A stretch of DNA of 48,499 bases, taken from assembly GCA_002238665.1 (NCBI GenBank), contig MPMU01000007.1, positions 1 to 48,499 of the forward strand, in the 5' to 3' direction. How positions within the stretch are numbered: the stretch's first letter is position 1; each line of letters opens with the position of its first letter. Below the pieces are notes generated by a model, which saw nothing but the letters and a program-made list of their open reading frames with translations, was not told the origin of the DNA and searched no databases. The stretch comes from Gammaproteobacteria bacterium bin55 (GTDB lineage Bacteria > Pseudomonadota > Gammaproteobacteria > Pseudomonadales > Azotimanducaceae). The position numbers were made by a program, and so were the translations under genes. Positions 27,192 to 36,613 of the stretch are shown piece by piece.

Positions 27192-28089
27192 GGTTCTTCC
27201 ACACTTGACCAAACTCACTCGGCAATGGTGCCTGAAACTTCAATCCATTCGGTAGTTCCAACTCGCTGGCGTGAAGCATAAGTCGTGGAGATAAGTTGGC
27301 AACTCGATCATTGGCATATTTCTGATCGCCTAATAACGCGTGCCCGAGGTACTGGGCGTGAACCCGAATCTGGTGGGTTCTGCCGGTCACTGGCTGAAAC
27401 TCCAACAGAGAAACGTGATCACTTACTTGAAGCAGCCTGATGAGTGTTTCACTCTTTTTCCCGCTCGCGTCCACCTTCACGCGCCTTTCGCCATTTTCCA
27501 GGTGATATCTGGTAAGCGGCTCACTAACGACGAGATCCTCACTCGCTAATGTTGACCAACAGCCCCTAACAAGCCCAACGTATCTTTTTTGAACATTTGA
27601 TTCGCGAAAGTACGTCTGATAGGTTCGCATTGCTTCCTTGTTCTTTGCGATCAGTAGAACACCGGAAGTGTCTTTATCCAGTCGATGGCACAAGTAAGAA
27701 ACGTTGTCTCCATCCATTTGATTAACTGCCTCAATACACCCAAACGAGGAACCGGTTCCAGCATGAACCGGAATACCCTCGGGCTTATCAAGTACTCGAA
27801 GATCGGTCGATTCATAAATAGTCGACGCTTCTATCAGTTCACACACACCGTGCGGCACTTTCACTGCCGGATTTTCTGTTGTAAAAACCGGTGGTACCCG
27901 AATAAGATCCCCCTGTCGAAGTTGGTAACTAGCTTTCTTTCGACCACTGTTCACCCGAACTTCTCCTTTTCGGATGATCCGATAGATTCGGCTTCTTGGA
28001 ACACTTTTGAGAATTCCGATTAGGAAATTGTCTAAGCGTTGAGATTCAAGAGGCTCGTACTTGACGTAACGGACTGAGGGAGTGGGCAA
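27160..28089 (-). CDS. rluC: 23S rRNA pseudouridine synthase RluC-like
   Basis: Modifies uridines in 23S rRNA. The 309-residue protein has an N-terminal S4 RNA-binding domain (QRLDNFLIGILKSVPRSRIYRIIRKGEVRVN region) and an RluA-family catalytic domain with the nucleophile Asp in HRLDKDTSGVLLIAK. VTGRTHQIRVHAQYLGH is also typical. The start is TTG at 28089; a stop lies shortly upstream and no ATG gives a full S4 domain. It is divergent from rne, as in E. coli, which supports RluC over RluD. Confidence 0.92.
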   Translation of the reverse strand: MPTPSVRYVKYEPLESQRLDNFLIGILKSVPRSRIYRIIRKGEVRVNSGRKKASYQLRQGDLIRVPPVFTTENPAVKVPHGVCELIEASTIYESTDLRVLDKPEGIPVHAGTGSSFGCIEAVNQMDGDNVSYLCHRLDKDTSGVLLIAKNKEAMRTYQTYFRESNVQKRYVGLVRGCWSTLASEDLVVSEPLTRYHLENGERRVKVDASGKKSETLIRLLQVSDHVSLLEFQPVTGRTHQIRVHAQYLGHALLGDQKYANDRVANLSPRLMLHASELELPNGLKFQAPLPSEFGQVWKNLTREDLSLPF

Positions 28090-28669
28090 ATTGAAGATTG
28101 GTGTACTAAATCGCTGAATTTATGCTAAAATCTTAGTTGGAGAATGCTTTCAAATAAGTTTGGAATCGAAATTTCATCTCCAATTTTTGTTATTTCTGTA
28201 CCAACATCCAATCACAGCATCTGGGTTAAAGGTACTCCCATACGAGAATGTGTACTGATTTAGTACCGATGATATGAGGAGTGCAGATCCTTTAATGGAC
28301 CTATCACTGCGACAATTGCGACACAAAATTCGCAAATTTTTGACGCGATACTCTGAACGTGCAGAGCTAATTCACGTAGAAGAAGGATTGCTTTCAGCGC
28401 TCCTTCCTCCCCAGATTGACGAGGGATGATGGCCAGAATCAACCACAGTATGGTTAAGAACAGAATGGTTAATAGTTATTCACCGCAAGCTTGCCTTACG
28501 CAATGCGGTAGTCAATTGATACATCTACTTTTTTTCTTGTCGTCCATTATTTTTTGGACACCTGATAGACTCCGGTCTACCACGATCAACACTCGAGTGA
28601 AGAACTCTTTCACTCGTATGACTGTACGGAAGACAAGCTTCTTAACCGTACTTCATCAATACATGAGGT
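28090..28669 (+). other. Long structured leader of rne
   Basis: 580 bp between the divergent rluC and rne starts, without a convincing gene. Three hairpins stand out on the plus strand: GTACT/AGTAC with loop GATTT at 28252-28266, TAGAC/GTCTA with loop TCCG at 28566-28579, and a perfect 8-bp stem CGAGTGAA/TTCACTCG at 28594-28616. In E. coli the long rne leader folds into hairpins that RNase E itself recognises to feed back on its own mRNA. The same arrangement is likely here, although sequence homology is not evident. Confidence 0.6.
28123..28131 (+). promoter_or_regulatory. Candidate extended -10 promoter of rne
   Basis: TGC followed by TAAAAT forms an extended -10 element about 540 bp upstream of rne. 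No good -35 hexamer lies at the standard distance. It would give a leader of similar style to, but longer than, that of E. coli rne. Confidence 0.4.
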
Positions 28670-31318
28670 ATGGCAGTGGCAATAAAACGAATTCTCATCA
28701 ACGCAACCTATTCGAACGCGATTCGCATCGCATATACGCAAGGCTCACAACTTAGCGGATTTGAAATCGAGCAAGTTGGACAGGAGAGTGCACTAAGAAA
28801 CATCTACAAAGGTAAAGTACAGGCGATCAACACGAGCCTGGAGTGTGCTTTTGTAGACATCGGCATTGAGCGACAGGGAATGTTGTCGTTCAAGCGGTCG
28901 GCAAACAAAGACTTAAGCGAGTCTGATTCAGACTCAGATCAAGCAAATCTGGCGACGCAGTTGCGAGAAGGTCAACAGATTCTTGTCCAAGTCGATAAAG
29001 AACCTCGAGGAACCAAGGGAGCTGCACTTTCTACGCAGGTCTCGATCGCGGGGCGCAACGTCGTTCTCAAGCCCGGTAGTCCTTCTCGAACCATTTCACG
29101 AGCAGTCCAGAACTCCTCTCGTTCGAGACTGGAAAACATCACTGCCAACCTGAAGATTCCTGACAATCACGGAATCATCCTCCGTACTTCAGCCAGGGAT
29201 GCCAAACAAAACGATATACAACAGGAAGTGGATCACCTTGTACATCTGTGGGGGGCTATCAAGAAAGCACAAGACAATGTTGCGGTGGTAGCGCCGTCTC
29301 TGATCTACAGAGACAATGATCTGATCCATCGATTGTTCCGCGATAAATTTCATCGCGACGTCACAGAGATGCAAATAGATGATGAAAGGTTTTACCACCT
29401 TGCAGTTAAACATGCAAAGGAGTTCTATCCTGATCTAGTACCCAAGATAAAGCGTTACTCAGATAAAAAACCCATTTTTGATAGATTCGTTGTCGAACAA
29501 AAAATAGCCGCGTGCTACGAACGCGAAGTTAGCTTGCCCTCAGGTGGAAGTATCTCCATTGATCCCACTGAGGCACTCACTAGCGTGGACGTGAATTCGT
29601 ATAGAACCAGAGGACATGGGAGTTTTGCAGATACCGCGCTAATTACCAATTTAGAAGCTGCAGAAGAGTTGGTGAAGCAACTCATCTTCCGAGACCTCGG
29701 TGGCTTGATTGTGGTCGATTTCATCGACATGGATGACGCGCAATCGAAAAAGGTTGAGCAGAAAGTAGAAGAAATGCTGAGCCAAGATAGAGCCAACACG
29801 AACTTTTGTCCTATCTCAGAATTTGGTCTGATGGAAATTCAACGACAACGCATAGGACGATCAATCTACGATACGGATTTCAAAGAATGCCCAACATGCT
29901 CTGGTATGGGTATGGTTCGGTCGACATATTCAAGTGTTTGGCAAATCATTCGACGGCTTGAACAAATTCTCATGAGCAATGGCGGTACTTCTGGCACATC
30001 GGTCGATGTACGTTTACCTCATGATGTCGGTATGGAACTACAAAACAAGGAAAGTGAGAGCTTAGCACAGCTCGAATCGATGACAGGTGTTTCCATACGA
30101 TTGCAACCAAATCGGTCACTCGACATGACCGATACTAAGTTCACTGTTTATTACGGCGAGAGAAATCAACAAGGCACTCAAGTCGTGACTCATGGATTGC
30201 ATCGAAACGGGTCCAATGAGTACCAAAATCGCGGAGCTCCGACTCCACCTAAACCGCAAGAACCGATAGTGACCCTTACTTCGGTCTCTTCCAAGTCAGA
30301 ACAGAAGAGCACGCAGAAGCCTCGCAAGCGCTCAAGGAGACGTTCTAGCGTCAAACAAACATTGCTTGCCAGAGTGTGGGCAAAACTACTGTCTCTCTTC
30401 GGTGTTGAGACACAGAAAACTAAGAAGGGCCAGAAATCGAGAAATAAGAAGGCAGGTAGTCGATCAAAGCAGAACAGAACGGAAAATGCTGGACGTCGTT
30501 CAGAAAACGGTAAACGTTCTAGCAAGCAACGAAACTCGAAGCAAAACGGACGAAACAAGAGTCAAGCAAGTTCTCCGAAGAACGCTCAAAAGTCCAAGTC
30601 GCAAAAACGTGAGCAAACTAATGCGAATTCGCAGAAGAAGCCTTCTCAACCAAAACAGGCTAGATCACCAAGAAAAGAATCTGAAGTCGCTAAATCAAAT
30701 TCAAGACAAGCTTCCGGCAATCAACGTAGGGGTAACCAAGCGCAGAGTCAGGAGCAAAATCGAAGCTCGAAAGACTCAGACCTTAAAGAGAATGCAAACG
30801 ACTCGAAGCGCGTCTCTGAAAAAGGTCAATCGCAGACAACAAAACGATCAGCACGTCCTAAACGATCTAACGATAGACCTCGGGCAAATCGGTCCAAGAA
30901 AGCAGAGCAGCCTAAAGAAGAATCTGTGCATGAAGTCGAATCTGCCAATGTAGGGAAGAAACAGACACGAGAACAGAGGTCTCAACAACAATCTAAGCAA
31001 GCTGAATCAACTGTAGCGGATCACTCGCAAGATCGACCACGAACACATCCTGATCTTCTAAATACCCACGCTGACGAACAACCAAAAACGAAGGGTACCG
31101 ACGGCGACACTTCATCTAAGCGAGCCGTGCAACCGAGAAAGGCAAAATCTGAATCAGTCAATCAATCTGTACCAGCAGAACAACCTCAAAGTTCTCCTAA
31201 ACAGAAATCAGTTGACAGTGAGCAAGTACAACAGCCAAAACCGGTGGCGAACAAATCACCCTCAATCGTTCGGGCGGCGAATGATCCGAGAGCGCGAAGG
31301 AAGAAACAGGCGGGTTAG
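28670..31318 (+). CDS. rne: Ribonuclease E
   Basis: Essential endoribonuclease and degradosome scaffold, 882 residues. The catalytic half has the start motif IKRILINAT, an S1 domain (about residues 38-120), catalytic Asp307 (SVDVNSYR) and Asp350 (GGLIVVDFIDMD), and the zinc-link CPTCSGMG at residues 407-414. After about residue 510 the protein becomes a low-complexity tail, very rich in Lys, Arg, Ser, Gln and Asn, with the hydrophobic helix LARVWAKLLSLFGVE near residue 565 that could bind membrane. ATG at 28670 has GAGG only 1-2 nt upstream; GTG at 28676 has better spacing (7 nt) and may be the true start. It ends in a 4-bp overlap with the convergent murB. Confidence 0.95.
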   Translation: MAVAIKRILINATYSNAIRIAYTQGSQLSGFEIEQVGQESALRNIYKGKVQAINTSLECAFVDIGIERQGMLSFKRSANKDLSESDSDSDQANLATQLREGQQILVQVDKEPRGTKGAALSTQVSIAGRNVVLKPGSPSRTISRAVQNSSRSRLENITANLKIPDNHGIILRTSARDAKQNDIQQEVDHLVHLWGAIKKAQDNVAVVAPSLIYRDNDLIHRLFRDKFHRDVTEMQIDDERFYHLAVKHAKEFYPDLVPKIKRYSDKKPIFDRFVVEQKIAACYEREVSLPSGGSISIDPTEALTSVDVNSYRTRGHGSFADTALITNLEAAEELVKQLIFRDLGGLIVVDFIDMDDAQSKKVEQKVEEMLSQDRANTNFCPISEFGLMEIQRQRIGRSIYDTDFKECPTCSGMGMVRSTYSSVWQIIRRLEQILMSNGGTSGTSVDVRLPHDVGMELQNKESESLAQLESMTGVSIRLQPNRSLDMTDTKFTVYYGERNQQGTQVVTHGLHRNGSNEYQNRGAPTPPKPQEPIVTLTSVSSKSEQKSTQKPRKRSRRRSSVKQTLLARVWAKLLSLFGVETQKTKKGQKSRNKKAGSRSKQNRTENAGRRSENGKRSSKQRNSKQNGRNKSQASSPKNAQKSKSQKREQTNANSQKKPSQPKQARSPRKESEVAKSNSRQASGNQRRGNQAQSQEQNRSSKDSDLKENANDSKRVSEKGQSQTTKRSARPKRSNDRPRANRSKKAEQPKEESVHEVESANVGKKQTREQRSQQQSKQAESTVADHSQDRPRTHPDLLNTHADEQPKTKGTDGDTSSKRAVQPRKAKSESVNQSVPAEQPQSSPKQKSVDSEQVQQPKPVANKSPSIVRAANDPRARRKKQAG

Positions 31319-32325
31319 TTCACATCACCTAGTACCACGGGTTCCATTTCAAGCGGAACCTGGAACTTGCTGTAGATGTCCTCTCGGACTTGATTAGCGA
31401 CTTGCAGGAACTCTATGCCAGTTGCTTTCGAACTCTGATTGACAAATACCAATGGTTGGCGAGGCCAGATGAGTATGCCTGAGATCTGCTTACCTTTCCA
31501 ACCAGAGCAATCGATCAAATAGGCTGCGGAAACTTTAGTCCCAGTTGGTGTTGAGTACATCGGAACGCCGATTTCTCGATTTAAATCCATCGCATGTTGC
31601 CTGGAAATCACGGGATTCTTGAATACGCTCCCGACGTTGGGAAATCGCTTTAGGCTTGGGAGTTTCCTTCTCCTTAATCTGATCACGGCCTCGGACACCT
31701 GCACTGGCGTTAAGGAGCTATCCGAGACTCCTTTGAGACTTCGTTCTAAGTCTTTATAGCCGGTCCTTAACTTGTGCCTTCCAAGACGAAGGGTGATGTT
31801 CAGAATCACATATCTGTTCTCTGAATCGCGTCGAAAGATACTGTCGCGGTACCCAAATTGGCAGTCGGTGTTGTTTAACCGCTTAATGTCACCTTGATTT
31901 CGATCGTACACCTGAACCGACTCAAGAACTTCGTGCAGTTCGACCCCGTACGCACCAATATTTTGATATGGTGCTGCTCCAACCGATCCCGGAATAAGCG
32001 ATAGATTTTCGAGTCCATGGATGCCTTGTCCCAAGGTATAACGGACAACCTCGTGCCAGTTCTCCGACGCGGCGACATGAACCAGAACTCCTTGATTGGA
32101 GTCATGTATAACCCTAATGCCACGAATAGCCATTTCCACGACCCGGCCGCGTACGTGTGGCATCAAGACCGAATTCGTCCCCTCTCCCAAAATGTGAACT
32201 GGGTCGGCACAATCGAACGCAGCCGCTAGGTCTTCATAATCCTCAACAACCACCAGTTCATCTACATTACTCTGAAATCGCAGACTGTTGTGAGATAACA
32301 GGTCAGCATTTTCGAAAATCTTCAA
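31315..32325 (-). CDS. murB: UDP-N-acetylenolpyruvoylglucosamine reductase
   Basis: Reduces UDP-enolpyruvyl-GlcNAc to UDP-MurNAc for peptidoglycan. The 336-residue protein has the FAD-binding motifs LGEGTNSVL and SLIPGSVGAAPYQNIGAYG, the active-site Ser in FPNVGSVFKNP and the C-terminal Glu in MEPVVLG. Length and motifs fit the type I (E. coli-like) form. The start is TTG at 32325 inside a TTGA overlap with the alkB stop, so translation is probably coupled. Confidence 0.95.
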   Translation of the reverse strand: MKIFENADLLSHNSLRFQSNVDELVVVEDYEDLAAAFDCADPVHILGEGTNSVLMPHVRGRVVEMAIRGIRVIHDSNQGVLVHVAASENWHEVVRYTLGQGIHGLENLSLIPGSVGAAPYQNIGAYGVELHEVLESVQVYDRNQGDIKRLNNTDCQFGYRDSIFRRDSENRYVILNITLRLGRHKLRTGYKDLERSLKGVSDSSLTPVQVSEAVIRLRRRKLPSLKRFPNVGSVFKNPVISRQHAMDLNREIGVPMYSTPTGTKVSAAYLIDCSGWKGKQISGILIWPRQPLVFVNQSSKATGIEFLQVANQVREDIYSKFQVPLEMEPVVLGDVN

Positions 32326-32918
32326 TTTAGCACGCGTCGAAATGACAAGCTCACACGTTCGCCGACCGCACGACGAGTCCGTGCCAACGTATGGTCAAAT
32401 CGCTCTTGACAGTCACCATTCATCAAAAGAAGATCTCCATGACTAAGGAGCATCGATGCAGTGCGATGCGATGTTCGATCACGAAAACGAAAGGTTCTAG
32501 AAGCACCCAAACTCAACGAAACAATGGTTCCTCGATGTAGAAGATCTCGCTCATTGTCTCGATGCCACCCCACGTAGTCATTCCCGTTCCGGTAGTAATT
32601 GGCGAGTACAAAGTTAAATCCCGTCTGAAAATCCTCGGCAAGTTGCTTGCGAATATCTTCAAGCTCAATGGTAAAAGGTATAGTCTGACCTTGACTTCCT
32701 TTGTATCGATACACCAAACCATCCTGAGCGATGGAACATGACAGTCGGGGTGCAACATGCACTTTTCCGAACATCTGAACGTGCTCATTTTGCCAAGGAA
32801 TTTCCATTAAGCAATGCTCGAGTAATCGATTTGCTGAATTTGTACTCAGGTAATTTTCAACGAGCTGGAACGGTTGTGCAGTATCAGTAGACCAAGAATG
32901 ATCCTTGAAGCGTTGCAA
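32322..32918 (-). CDS. AlkB-family 2-oxoglutarate/Fe(II)-dependent DNA repair dioxygenase
   Basis: Removes alkyl groups from DNA or RNA bases by oxidation. The 198-residue protein shows the Fe(II) ligands His and Asp in WHRDNE and His in FDHTLARTRR, with the 2-oxoglutarate-binding Arg in RVSLSFRRV. The NYYRNGNDYVGWHRDN segment resembles ALKBH2/3-type proteins more than E. coli AlkB. The start is TTG at 32918, 8 bp after kdsB. It is an unexpected passenger in a cell-envelope gene run. Confidence 0.88.
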   Translation of the reverse strand: MQRFKDHSWSTDTAQPFQLVENYLSTNSANRLLEHCLMEIPWQNEHVQMFGKVHVAPRLSCSIAQDGLVYRYKGSQGQTIPFTIELEDIRKQLAEDFQTGFNFVLANYYRNGNDYVGWHRDNERDLLHRGTIVSLSLGASRTFRFRDRTSHRTASMLLSHGDLLLMNGDCQERFDHTLARTRRAVGERVSLSFRRVLN

Positions 32919-32926
32919 AGCTATAT

Positions 32927-33703
32927 CTACTTCGATTTACCCTTGGAAATGAGTAGCTCTTCGACGTAGGTAGCATCTGCCGGAGTGTCCACGCCACCAG
33001 GCACTTTCTCTTCTGCCTCAGCAATAGCTATGGAATAGCCATTTGATAGGAAACGAAGCTGTTCCAAGGATTCAGTTTTTTCTAGCACGCTTGGCGGAAG
33101 CTTTACAAATTCACGAAGTGCCGAAACTCGATAGGCATAGATACCGATATGCCTCTTACCAGAGGATGCCAAGTGGTTAGGAATCGTTTCTGCAAATCCA
33201 TCTCGATCCCAAGGAATCGGAGCTCTCGAGAAATATAGTGCGTCCCTTTCTTCTGACACTACTACTTTCACCACATTTGGGTTCGAGAAGTCTCCCCCAT
33301 CAGTAATTGATTCATATAGAGTTGCAACAGCGCAAGCCTCCTTTTCGAACAACAACGATGCGACCTGATCAATCACTCTCGGAGGAATGAGAGGTTCATC
33401 TCCTTGAACATTAACGACCACATCTTCGGGCTTAAGGCTTAACACCTGAGTCACTTCTTCAATTCTGTCCGAACCCGAGCGATGATCCGTTGAGGTCAAA
33501 ATACAGTCGTAGTTCAGTGCTTTCAAGCATTGTTCTATACGAACATCATCAGTAGCAACGATTGTTTGCATCGCGCTGGACTGGAGCGCCTGTTCAACGA
33601 CCCGCTGAACCATAGGCTTTCCGGCTAACTCAATCAATGGTTTACCTGGTAGTCGAGTAGATTGATACCGAGCGGGTATGACTACTCTGAATGGATAGCT
33701 CAT
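32927..33703 (-). CDS. kdsB: CMP-KDO synthetase
   Basis: 3-deoxy-manno-octulosonate cytidylyltransferase, which activates KDO for lipopolysaccharide core synthesis. 258 residues. The N-terminal nucleotide-binding motif IPARYQSTRLPGKPL, DHRSGSDRI, VNVQGDEPLI and the C-terminal GVDTPAD are all present. The ATG at 33703 lies 18 bp after the MsbA-LpxK gene, in the usual lpxK-kdsB order. Confidence 0.96.
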   Translation of the reverse strand: MSYPFRVVIPARYQSTRLPGKPLIELAGKPMVQRVVEQALQSSAMQTIVATDDVRIEQCLKALNYDCILTSTDHRSGSDRIEEVTQVLSLKPEDVVVNVQGDEPLIPPRVIDQVASLLFEKEACAVATLYESITDGGDFSNPNVVKVVVSEERDALYFSRAPIPWDRDGFAETIPNHLASSGKRHIGIYAYRVSALREFVKLPPSVLEKTESLEQLRFLSNGYSIAIAEAEEKVPGGVDTPADATYVEELLISKGKSK

Positions 33704-33721
33704 GCGTAAACCGGCTAATCT

Positions 33722-36586
33722 CTAGTCAAGGATTCCGTGCTCTCGACAGAGAATGTGCAAACGTTGATCGACTGACTGATCAAATGTGACACCAATTCTC
33801 AGAAACCAAACTTCGCGGCTAGATAGTGCTAAAGCTCTTATTTTCCGCCAATCCTTCTCAGTTATTACAACAACGTCGTCCGTTCTGAGTTGGAAATCAC
33901 TGTTGTGGTATGTCACATGATCTGCGAATAAATGAATGTTCGCTTCAATCCCAAGTGATTCCAGTGTTCTTTGAAATCGCCTTGGATTACCTAACCCTGC
34001 ATAAGCCTGAACCTGTCCTCGAAATCTTCGTTTCCAATCTTCAATGGATAGTTCCTCTTGTGAGTAGACATTGACGAATGCTTGTGCTGTCATATGCATG
34101 ACCGACTCGTCATCAACCAAATTAGTAGGTTGTGAATTTGCGACCACCCAATCCACTGTATTCAGTCGTTTCTTCGGTTCCCTTAATGGCCCAGAAGGCA
34201 GTAGTTGCGCGTTACCGAGTCCTCGTGTACCATCTACCACGGCTATTTCGATATCTCGTGCCATCTCGTAGTGCTGTAGACCATCGTCAGATAAGATGAG
34301 ATTTACGTCGAATTCATCCATCAGCATCTTAATAGCGCTGACTCTATTTCTATCCACAACCACAGGACACTGAGTGCGCTGCGCCAAGAATGGTGCTTCG
34401 TCCCCTACTTCAGCAACGCTTGAATCTGAAGTCACTTGCTGAGGAAATGGACCCTTTCCTGGATAGCCTCTGCTCACGATCCCAACTTTCTTGCCTTGAG
34501 AGGTAAACCATTCAGCCAACCAAATGGTAAGTGGTGTCTTACCAGTCCCACCTACAGAGATATTGCCGACTACGATAACCGGAACAGGTGCTCGCCAAAC
34601 TTCCTCTTCACCCTTAAGGTAGCGCAGGTGACGTCTCTCGACTATCAGCCTAAATATCCACGAAAGAGGACGGAGTACCCACAACCAACGCTTGTTACTG
34701 TACCAAGCACTCACGAGCTTGGAGTTCAAGTCATGCGGTTCGTACACCTTGACGGTTGCACGAGCTCTTGCCTTAGATTCAATTCGTTCGTCATCAGAGT
34801 GTTGATGATGGTAGAGACTAGAGTAACGACCATGTTGCTCAAGCAATTCTTGGTGAGTGCCATTTTCAACGATACGACCGCGCTCAAGCACAATGATCCT
34901 ATCTGCATTTACTACCGTTGACAACTGATGCGCGATCATAAGTGTCGTACGGCGGTGTACCACCTCCGATAATGCTTCTTGAAGGTATCCTTCCGATTCT
35001 GCATCCAATGCAGATGTTGCTTCGTCGAGAATCAAAATCGGAGCGTCCTTAAGAAACGCGCGAGCAATCGCTACCCGTTGGCGTTGACCTACCGATAACT
35101 TGCTGCCTCGGTCCCCAACAACCGTATCCAGACCTTCTGCTAAATTTGGAAGAAACTCATCTACCCTCGCTCGTCGTATCGCTTCGTCGAGTCGTTTGCT
35201 TTCGACATGAGCCAATTCTCCAAAGGCAATGTTTTCGCGAAGAGTCGTATTGAATAAGTAGACATCCTGACTGACCACCCCGATGTGATGTCGGAGATTC
35301 TGTTTTGTATAGTCCTCAATGGGACGACCATCCAGCAGAATTTGTCCTCGTTGGGCTTTGTAGAAACCCAGAAGCAACTCTGTTACCGTGGTTTTACCAC
35401 TGCCTGACGACCCCACGATGCCAATGGTCTCGCCAGGCTGAATCTCCAAGCTGAAGTCATGCAGTACTTCAGGTCCGTTCTCGCTGTAATGAAACGAAAC
35501 GTTCTTAAATTCCAGTCGACCTTCGACATGATCTGAGACAAATTTGCCGTTGTCCTGCTCTGCTTCTTGGTCAATCTGCTGGAATATTTTTTCCGCAGCT
35601 GCCAGACCACGTTGCAGTCTCGAGTTCAAGTCAGACAAACGCTTGATTGGATTCGCCAAGAGACCCGTCAAGAGAATGTATTGCACGAGATCACCTGAGG
35701 ACATCTCACCTGCAATTTCGGGAATGAAAAGCACCGCAACTAACAACCCGAGCGCTACAGCAATCAGCAACTGAATAAACTGTGTGCTTGATGCTTTGGT
35801 AGCAATCATCTTTAGGTGCTGTTTACGATTCTGATTGCTAGCGTCGTGAAACCTGCTCTTTTCCTGATCGACAGCACCGAAGGATCGAATAATCTTGAAC
35901 GCATTTACCGTTTCCTGCCCAAGATGCGTCACATCTCCCATTGAATCTTGAATATTGCGACTGATCTGTCGAAAACGTCGAGAGGCATAGTGAACGATCA
36001 ACCACACCAGTGGGGCAAACACTAGCCAAACTACAGTAAGAAGCAGATTAAGTGCAATCAGAGCTAGGAAGATCAACAGGAGCTTGACACCATCCTGGAT
36101 CGCGATTTTCAATACATCCGTAGTTGTATCGCGCAGGTTCGACGCGCTGTCGGTCAGCAGATTAGAAAGATTGCCTTGTTTATTCCGATCAAAGTAAGAA
36201 CTTGGGAGAACCAGTAATCGGTCAAATAAATCACATCGCACAGAGTGCACAACATGGAAGGACACTCTAGAGAGCAGGAATTCCCCAGACACGGCTCCTG
36301 CGGCCCGAACAATGGCGATGGCCAAAATCAATACTGGAAACTTAATAATCGGTTCCCAGGTGATCATTTCGATGAAATTAGGCATCCAGACTGCGCGCTG
36401 GGCCTGATTCGTCTCAGTACCCGAGGACTCAAACGTATCGACTAGATTTCCTAAAGTCTGTGCGAACAAAATCTCCGCTTCAGCAGCTAGCAGATAACCG
36501 ATGATTGCCAGTGCAAAGTACCAGCCCATTCCTCGGACATATCCGAGTAAACGTTTAAAAATCGCTAGATCTTGATGTTGTGCCAT
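33722..36586 (-). CDS. Fusion of lipid A flippase MsbA and tetraacyldisaccharide 4'-kinase LpxK
   Basis: One 954-residue frame encodes two consecutive lipid A functions. Residues 1-595 form an MsbA-type ABC exporter: six membrane helices, Walker A GSSGSGKTT at 392-400, signature LSVGQRQ at 498-504, Walker B ILILDE at 518-523 and His553. A short charged linker (about 596-620) leads into LpxK: the amphipathic N-terminal helix WVLRPLSWIFRLIVERR near 636-652, P-loop GNISVGGTGKT at 674-684 and DDGLQHY near 768. LpxK phosphorylates the lipid A precursor on the cytoplasmic face and MsbA flips the product. No stop or frameshift lies at the junction (about 34786). In-frame TTG and GTG codons near 34725 could allow separate LpxK translation but lack a ribosome-binding site. 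Confidence 0.9.
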   Translation of the reverse strand: MAQHQDLAIFKRLLGYVRGMGWYFALAIIGYLLAAEAEILFAQTLGNLVDTFESSGTETNQAQRAVWMPNFIEMITWEPIIKFPVLILAIAIVRAAGAVSGEFLLSRVSFHVVHSVRCDLFDRLLVLPSSYFDRNKQGNLSNLLTDSASNLRDTTTDVLKIAIQDGVKLLLIFLALIALNLLLTVVWLVFAPLVWLIVHYASRRFRQISRNIQDSMGDVTHLGQETVNAFKIIRSFGAVDQEKSRFHDASNQNRKQHLKMIATKASSTQFIQLLIAVALGLLVAVLFIPEIAGEMSSGDLVQYILLTGLLANPIKRLSDLNSRLQRGLAAAEKIFQQIDQEAEQDNGKFVSDHVEGRLEFKNVSFHYSENGPEVLHDFSLEIQPGETIGIVGSSGSGKTTVTELLLGFYKAQRGQILLDGRPIEDYTKQNLRHHIGVVSQDVYLFNTTLRENIAFGELAHVESKRLDEAIRRARVDEFLPNLAEGLDTVVGDRGSKLSVGQRQRVAIARAFLKDAPILILDEATSALDAESEGYLQEALSEVVHRRTTLMIAHQLSTVVNADRIIVLERGRIVENGTHQELLEQHGRYSSLYHHQHSDDERIESKARARATVKVYEPHDLNSKLVSAWYSNKRWLWVLRPLSWIFRLIVERRHLRYLKGEEEVWRAPVPVIVVGNISVGGTGKTPLTIWLAEWFTSQGKKVGIVSRGYPGKGPFPQQVTSDSSVAEVGDEAPFLAQRTQCPVVVDRNRVSAIKMLMDEFDVNLILSDDGLQHYEMARDIEIAVVDGTRGLGNAQLLPSGPLREPKKRLNTVDWVVANSQPTNLVDDESVMHMTAQAFVNVYSQEELSIEDWKRRFRGQVQAYAGLGNPRRFQRTLESLGIEANIHLFADHVTYHNSDFQLRTDDVVVITEKDWRKIRALALSSREVWFLRIGVTFDQSVDQRLHILCREHGILD

Positions 36587-36613
36587 TAGATGCCGTTGGC
36601 AAATACGGGTTGA

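Noticed and set aside
30366-30953. 195-residue frame inside the 3' half of rne
   Set aside because: Shadow frame produced by the A-rich, low-complexity RNase E tail.
34436-34921. 161-residue plus-strand frame antisense to the MsbA-LpxK junction
   Set aside because: It lies wholly antisense to a well supported gene and has no domain or ribosome-binding site; it does not suggest a break in the fusion.
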